From an uncultured Erysipelotrichaceae bacterium (lineage in GTDB: Bacteria > Bacillota_I > Bacilli_A > Erysipelotrichales > Erysipelotrichaceae), in assembly GCA_905201565.1 (NCBI GenBank), contig CAJKOS010000010.1, positions 1 through 27,409 on the forward strand: 27,409 nt of DNA, given 5' to 3'. Under the pieces are notes generated by a model that did no database searches, had not been told where the DNA came from, and saw nothing but the letters and a program-made list of their open reading frames with translations. The position numbers and the translations under genes were made by a program. Positions 23,962-27,409 of this stretch are shown one piece after another; the stretch's first letter is position 1; each line of letters opens with the position of its first letter.

Positions 23962-25095
23962 ATGAGAAACGATCCATTTGAAGAATATTTAAAAGAAATT
24001 GAACCTGCAAAAGAACAAAAAGGATACTTGTGGAACACTGCTATTGGTCTACAAGCGGTTGATGGTCTGAAGCCATCTTCATATCTTATTGATACCGCCA
24101 TCCAGAATATTGAGGGAGATATTTCTCTTTCTGAGGCAGAACCCCGCATTGAAAGCTATTATGAGAACAAACCTGCTTCAGCCACAGAAGAGCGCACTGA
24201 AGAGGCGGATAAAGTTTCTGTCCGCATTGCACAAATTCTATCTGAATCTTCCTTTTCATTTAGTCCTATAGAATATCTCTCTATTCATCGCCGGCTATTT
24301 TCCGGTATTTACGACCATGCCGGAAAAATCAGAGACTATAACATCACAAAGAAAGAATGGGTTCTTAACGGTGAAACCGTCATCTATGGCAGTGCATCAG
24401 AACTATGGGAAATGCTGAAATATGATTTTGATCAGGAACGAAATTTTGAATATAAATATCTTTCCATGGATGAAATCATTCATCACCTTGCCAGATTGAT
24501 CTCTAATCTCTGGCAGATTCATGTTTTCGGAGAAGGCAACACCAGAACAACTGCAGTATTCTTTATTCGCTATCTCAGGACATTGGGCTTTTACGTCACA
24601 AATGACATTTTTGCTAAAAATGTATGGTATTTCAGAAATGCATTAGTCCGTGCAAATTATTCTGATCTCAGAAATGGTATCCATGAGACTACTGAATATC
24701 TTGAACTTTTTCTCAGAAATCTTCTTTTAGATGAAAAGCATGAATTGAAAAACAGATATCTGCATATTAGTGGCACATTCAAGCCAGCAAAACTCACCAT
24801 CGGAAACAACAACATGAAATACAATGCCGAAACAGAAAACAACAATGAAAAGTCCACTAATATTGATGTAATTTTTGCAGGGAAAACTTCAGCTTTATCA
24901 AATGTAACTCGTAAGCACCTGCAAATTATGTTTGCAGAATATGGATTTCATCTTATTTTTGGAAGGACTATGGTCAAAGAACTACTCCAATTGCAAAGTT
25001 CCTCTGTTTCCAATTTGTTTTCCAAATTAAGAGCCCAAAACATCATCCAACAAGTCCCAGGAGCCGGCAAAGGAAAATACCGCTTTGTGAAATAG
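23962..25095 (+). CDS. Fic-family protein with antitoxin-like N-terminus and C-terminal winged helix
   Basis: Fic enzymes usually transfer AMP from ATP to a hydroxyl of a target protein. The 377-aa product has an N-terminal helical part (about 24-67; GLKPSSYLIDTAIQNIEGDI) resembling the VbhA-type antitoxin/inhibitory region found fused to some Fic proteins. A Fic core (about 100-260) holds the motif HVFGEGNTRTTA (His187, Glu191, Asn193, Arg195). The second arginine of the standard HxFx(D/E)GNxRxxR motif is Ala198. A C-terminal helix-turn-helix-like tail (about 320-377; VKELLQLQSSSVSNLFSKL) could bind DNA. The start at 23962 is chosen from the promoter position; an in-frame ATG at 23941 is the alternative. 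The ribosome-binding site is weak (AGAAG). It is the only plus-strand gene here. Confidence 0.85.
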   Translation: MRNDPFEEYLKEIEPAKEQKGYLWNTAIGLQAVDGLKPSSYLIDTAIQNIEGDISLSEAEPRIESYYENKPASATEERTEEADKVSVRIAQILSESSFSFSPIEYLSIHRRLFSGIYDHAGKIRDYNITKKEWVLNGETVIYGSASELWEMLKYDFDQERNFEYKYLSMDEIIHHLARLISNLWQIHVFGEGNTRTTAVFFIRYLRTLGFYVTNDIFAKNVWYFRNALVRANYSDLRNGIHETTEYLELFLRNLLLDEKHELKNRYLHISGTFKPAKLTIGNNNMKYNAETENNNEKSTNIDVIFAGKTSALSNVTRKHLQIMFAEYGFHLIFGRTMVKELLQLQSSSVSNLFSKLRAQNIIQQVPGAGKGKYRFVK

Positions 25096-25106
25096 AACAG
25101 AAAGCA

Positions 25107-25132
25107 ACAGCACCATGAATCCATGGTGCTGT
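25107..25132. terminator. Hairpin between converging fic and ADP-ribosylglycohydrolase genes
   Basis: ACAGCACCATG (25107-25117) and CATGGTGCTGT (25122-25132) form a perfect 11-bp stem with an AATC tetraloop in the 43-bp gap between two convergent stop codons. Neither side has a proper T-run, so it is a bidirectional terminator by position more than by sequence. Confidence 0.65.
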
Positions 25133-25138
25133 GTATGT

Positions 25139-25939
25139 CTATGCATTTTCTTTGATAAAGCAGTCCCACCTTTTGATAACACCTCTGAGTCTTTCATCCA
25201 GATATGTCATTGCTTTTTCCCGTATGTCTTCCGGTATGCCATATGCTGCTTCCGCAATACTGCCGGTAATTGCTGCCAGGGTGTCACTATCTCCACCGAT
25301 GGAAATGGCATTCCTGATCGCATCTTCAAAGCTCTCACTTTCAAGAAAAGCAATGATCGCTTCCGGTACTGTCTTCATACATGTCTCATCAAATGTATAT
25401 ACTGGTCGTATTTTATCCAGTGTCCTGTCAAGATCATAGCCATATGTCTTTTCTACATGTTCTTTGATCATAGCTTTTATTTCAACCATTGAATGATCAC
25501 TTTTATGCATCCGGGCAATATGGATTGCTTCTGCTGTCGCAAGAGCACCTTTTATGCCTTCCTCATGATTATGGGTAACAACAGCAGATTTCTCTGCCAG
25601 TTCTTTCACCTTTGCTTCATCATTGAACCACCCACAGGGAGAAACCCGCATAGCCGAACCGTTACCAAGACTGTTATACGGTCTGTTATCCTTCTTTCTC
25701 AACCATACTGCAAACCTGCCACCATATCCACGTCCCGGATACAGCCTTCCATATTTCTTCATTTCCCGCACAAAGTCTTCTTCTGTACCACCAGCCATAA
25801 TGGCTTCTGCCACCGCAATGGTCATGACCGTATCATCCGTAAAAAAGCAGTTATTCCGGAAAAGTGGAAAGTCCTTTGTCTTAATGTTGTTGAATTCATA
25901 CACTGAGCCAACAATGTCACCAATGATCGCACCCATCAT
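25139..25939 (-). CDS. ADP-ribosylglycohydrolase (DraG/ARH family)
   Basis: Predicted di-metal hydrolase of 266 aa that removes ADP-ribose from modified proteins or small molecules. It has the family signatures in order: GDIVGSVYEF (7-16), FTDDTVMT with metal-binding Thr34-Asp35-Asp36, GNGSAMRVSPCGW, THNHEEGIKGA and GGDSDTLAAITG with Asp217 and Asp219. Length is normal for the family. The start ATGATG at 25939 overlaps the stop of the upstream VWA gene by four bases, so the two are translationally coupled. Together with the macro-domain gene upstream it suggests a shared ADP-ribose substrate. The true target is unknown. Confidence 0.93.
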   Translation of the reverse strand: MMGAIIGDIVGSVYEFNNIKTKDFPLFRNNCFFTDDTVMTIAVAEAIMAGGTEEDFVREMKKYGRLYPGRGYGGRFAVWLRKKDNRPYNSLGNGSAMRVSPCGWFNDEAKVKELAEKSAVVTHNHEEGIKGALATAEAIHIARMHKSDHSMVEIKAMIKEHVEKTYGYDLDRTLDKIRPVYTFDETCMKTVPEAIIAFLESESFEDAIRNAISIGGDSDTLAAITGSIAEAAYGIPEDIREKAMTYLDERLRGVIKRWDCFIKENA

Positions 25940-26589
25940 CTTCTGCCACCTCTTTTCTTCATATCTTTTCTGATTGTATTCAACGAAGATTGTGAAACTT
26001 TACCACAAGCCCTGAAAGAAGCCACTGCTTCACTCATCATTTTGAAATTGAGCTCCACACCTGCCTCATCCGGCACAAAGTCCACTGCCATGTCTTCTTC
26101 AATACCCATATACTTCGCTGTCTGTACCGCATCAATATTGGCACCAAGGAAGATGAACTCCCAGCCATAGCGTTTCTTCTGTCTTTCAATCATGTGCTTT
26201 ACAGCATGCAGAGAATAATACCTGCTGGAATTCTCTTCACCGTCAGTGATGATCACAAACATCACCTTCTCAGCCCTGTATTCTTCTGCTGTATTCTTTT
26301 CCACATTGCCAATCTTATGTATGGTCTTGCCAATCGCATCAAGCAGTGCTGTTGAACCTCTGACTGTATATTCTTTTTCATTCATCGGTTTCACTGCCCG
26401 GATATCAATCCTGTCATGCAACAACTCAACTTCATGATCAAAGAGAACAGTGGTAATCACACATTCTCCATCTTCTTTCTTCTGCTTTTCAAGCATGGCA
26501 TTGAAACCACCAATAGTATCCGATTCAAGTCCTGCCATAGAACCACTACGATCGAGAATAAATACAAGTTGTGTCAGATTTTTCTTCAT
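25936..26589 (-). CDS. Cytoplasmic VWA-domain protein (TerY-like)
   Basis: A 217-aa protein made almost only of a von Willebrand A domain, with no signal peptide. The start at 26589 follows GGAGG by eight bases. The MIDAS metal site is complete: DRSGSM (Asp13, Ser15, Ser17), the Thr of GSTALLDAIG and the Asp of VIITDGEENSS. Such proteins, common in TerY-like and stress operons, act as metal-dependent protein-binding scaffolds. It lies between a macro-domain gene and an ADP-ribosylglycohydrolase gene and overlaps the latter by 4 bp, so it probably serves the same pathway, perhaps presenting substrates. That role is inference. Confidence 0.88.
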   Translation of the reverse strand: MKKNLTQLVFILDRSGSMAGLESDTIGGFNAMLEKQKKEDGECVITTVLFDHEVELLHDRIDIRAVKPMNEKEYTVRGSTALLDAIGKTIHKIGNVEKNTAEEYRAEKVMFVIITDGEENSSRYYSLHAVKHMIERQKKRYGWEFIFLGANIDAVQTAKYMGIEEDMAVDFVPDEAGVELNFKMMSEAVASFRACGKVSQSSLNTIRKDMKKRGGRR

Positions 26590-26642
26590 ATGTATTGCCT
26601 CCTTCATTGCAAGGAAACAATACCAGTGTCAGATAAGGAATG

Positions 26643-26661
26643 TGTCGCTTTGAAAGCGACA
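26643..26661. promoter_or_regulatory. 19-bp perfect dyad before the VWA gene
   Basis: TGTCGCTTTGAAAGCGACA is a 9-1-9 perfect inverted repeat in the 79-bp gap between the macro/HTH gene and the VWA gene. It has no T-run on the minus strand, so it is not a typical terminator. It could be an operator, possibly for the HTH protein encoded next to it, or an mRNA hairpin. Confidence 0.5.
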
Positions 26662-26668
26662 TTGTCCA

Positions 26669-27280
26669 TCATGCCCCTAATAGTGGCTGATCATAAGCAA
26701 AAAGCACTTCATTGATGGCATAGATGTCATACTTACCTTGAATGATGAAATACTCCACAATGACATCACCCTTCTGGCTGTGTGACAATGCATAACCTGC
26801 CCTTTCCAGAAGATCATCTGTTTCTGCAAGAGTTAATTCCAAAGCAATAGCCAGGGCAAGAATTGTCCGCTTGCCAGGCATATAGCCTTTCCCTGTACGA
26901 ATCTTGGAAAACAGTTTGCGGTCAATATTTGCCTTCTTGTAGACTTCAACATCTGTCTTTCCCTTTGCATCAATCAGCCGTAACAAAGTCACATTGAACG
27001 GTTCATCCAGATCATCGAGCATTGAAGAAAGATCACCATGTGAAGCCTCCATTGGCATAGATGCCATTGCCTTGTACTCCACATCAAGAAACTTTCGTGT
27101 CTCATGATGCTGCTGGACATAATGCTCATCAATGTAACTCTCCACTTCCTCCATCAGTTCTTTACTGACAAGAAAAGAAAGCCTGTCAAATAGTAAAAGA
27201 TACACATCCATTTCATGGTCTTTGAGATAGTTCTCTATCGTTTCCTTTGCCACAAGAAAAGCTTCATCTTTTGGATAGCC
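26669..27280 (-). pseudogene. Macro-domain/HTH protein, 5' part cut by a tnpB element
   Basis: The surviving 3' part encodes the last strand-helix of a macro domain, GYPKDEAFLVAKETIENYL then MDVYLLLFD, followed by a linker and a C-terminal HTH-like module (DVEVYKKANIDRKLFSKIRTGKGYMPGKRT). From recall, full-length macro-domain proteins of Firmicutes end with this same arrangement. Macro domains bind or hydrolyse ADP-ribose adducts. Here the frame begins abruptly at 27280, where the end of a mobile element abuts the GxxGYP ADP-ribose loop. An in-frame TAG at 27314-27316 and no ATG in between mean only a GTG at 27253 could start a 194-aa remnant keeping the HTH. The 5' half is not in this window. 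It heads an apparent operon with the VWA and glycohydrolase genes. Confidence 0.8.
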
Positions 27281-27310
27281 GTGAACTACTCCGACTTGTA
27301 GAAGTCGGAG
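27281..27310 (-). other. Right end of an IS200/IS605-type element with subterminal hairpin
   Basis: CTCCGACTT (27289-27297) pairs perfectly with AAGTCGGAG (27302-27310) around a 4-nt loop. On the minus strand it is followed by TAGTTCAC (27288-27281). A GC-rich hairpin followed by this terminal octamer is typical of right ends of tnpB-bearing IS200/IS605 elements. The flank resumes exactly in macro-domain coding sequence, marking 27280/27281 as the element boundary. Such ends also encode the 3' end of the TnpB guide RNA. Confidence 0.72.
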
Positions 27311-27313
27311 CTT

Positions 27314-27409
27314 CTAGGAAGCTTTTGGCTTCCATTTAAGAAGTCTGATATTTGAGTTTCCACCTGTTGTCAGGCAATCCTTATTCTTACAGGCGTGTCC
27401 ACTTCGCCT
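27314..27409 (-). CDS. tnpB: C-terminal fragment of a tnpB (OrfB) nuclease/transposase gene
   Basis: The last 31 codons of a frame that enters from outside the window and ends TAG at 27314-27316, eleven codons before the element end. The tail (RRSGHACKNKDC, LTTGGNSNI, KWKPKAS) lies past the conserved TnpB zinc finger and is compatible with the poorly conserved C-termini of OrfB proteins. The assignment rests mainly on position next to the right-end hairpin rather than on motifs. TnpB is an RNA-guided nuclease that uses an RNA from the element end. Confidence 0.5.
   Translation of the reverse strand, partial: RRSGHACKNKDCLTTGGNSNIRLLKWKPKAS

Larger units (their letters stand above)
27281..27409 (-). 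mobile_element. IS200/IS605-family element, partial (right end)
   Basis: Only the last 129 bp of the element lie in the window: the 3' tail of a tnpB-like frame, two hairpins (27317-27333 with GGAAGC/GCTTCC arms, and 27289-27310) and the terminal TAGTTCAC. The element runs off the right edge, so its family and left end cannot be checked here. Confidence 0.68.

Overview
The window is low-GC DNA with short intergenic gaps, Gram-positive ribosome-binding sites (GGAGG-type) and LPxTG/sortase surface proteins. This points to a gut- or mouth-type Bacillota (Firmicutes), perhaps Erysipelotrichia- or Lachnospiraceae-like. No rRNA or tRNA is visible, so the genus cannot be fixed.

Layout. (1) 59-3061: a Zn/Cd/Pb-type P-type ATPase (minus strand) with four N-terminal metal-binding domains, its promoter, a perfect 9-2-9 ArsR/SmtB-type operator and a terminator. 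(2) 3064-22451: one long minus-strand sortase/pilus operon. In transcription order it holds a giant 2756-aa LPDTG adhesin with about 30 GLUG-like repeats, a backbone pilin, a class C sortase, a possible 44-aa membrane peptide, a second small sortase, a Cna-B adhesin plus a small LPxTG pilin-like protein, a VWA/Cna-B adhesin plus a near-duplicate small LPxTG protein, a 45-aa membrane protein and a terminator. (3) 22452-23606: the control region of that operon and a tyrosine recombinase. An exact 18-bp inverted repeat (22483-22500 and 22725-22742) flanks 224 bp carrying a TTGACA promoter. In the sequenced orientation this promoter points away from the pilus operon, so the window appears to show a phase-variable pilus locus locked in OFF, with its likely invertase next door. 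(4) 23607-23961: a divergent regulatory region with TGGACATT iterons at about 21-bp phasing. (5) 23962-25095: a Fic protein on the plus strand. (6) 25139-27280: a minus-strand ADP-ribose-related operon (macro-domain/HTH protein, VWA protein, ADP-ribosylglycohydrolase). (7) 27281-27409: the right end of an IS200/IS605-type tnpB element that has cut the macro-domain gene in its ADP-ribose-binding loop.

Working model (inference): the recombinase flips the 224-bp segment. In the opposite orientation the promoter would read through one repeat copy into the giant adhesin and the whole pilus operon. In the present orientation it reads antisense into the recombinase gene, and a 34-nt perfect dyad lies just before the adhesin start. 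The Fic gene and the ADP-ribose operon form a separate block linked to nucleotide-based protein modification. The strongest unusual signal is the invertible pilus switch. The phased iterons, the duplicated adhesin/pilin cassette and the tnpB insertion into the macro-domain gene come next.
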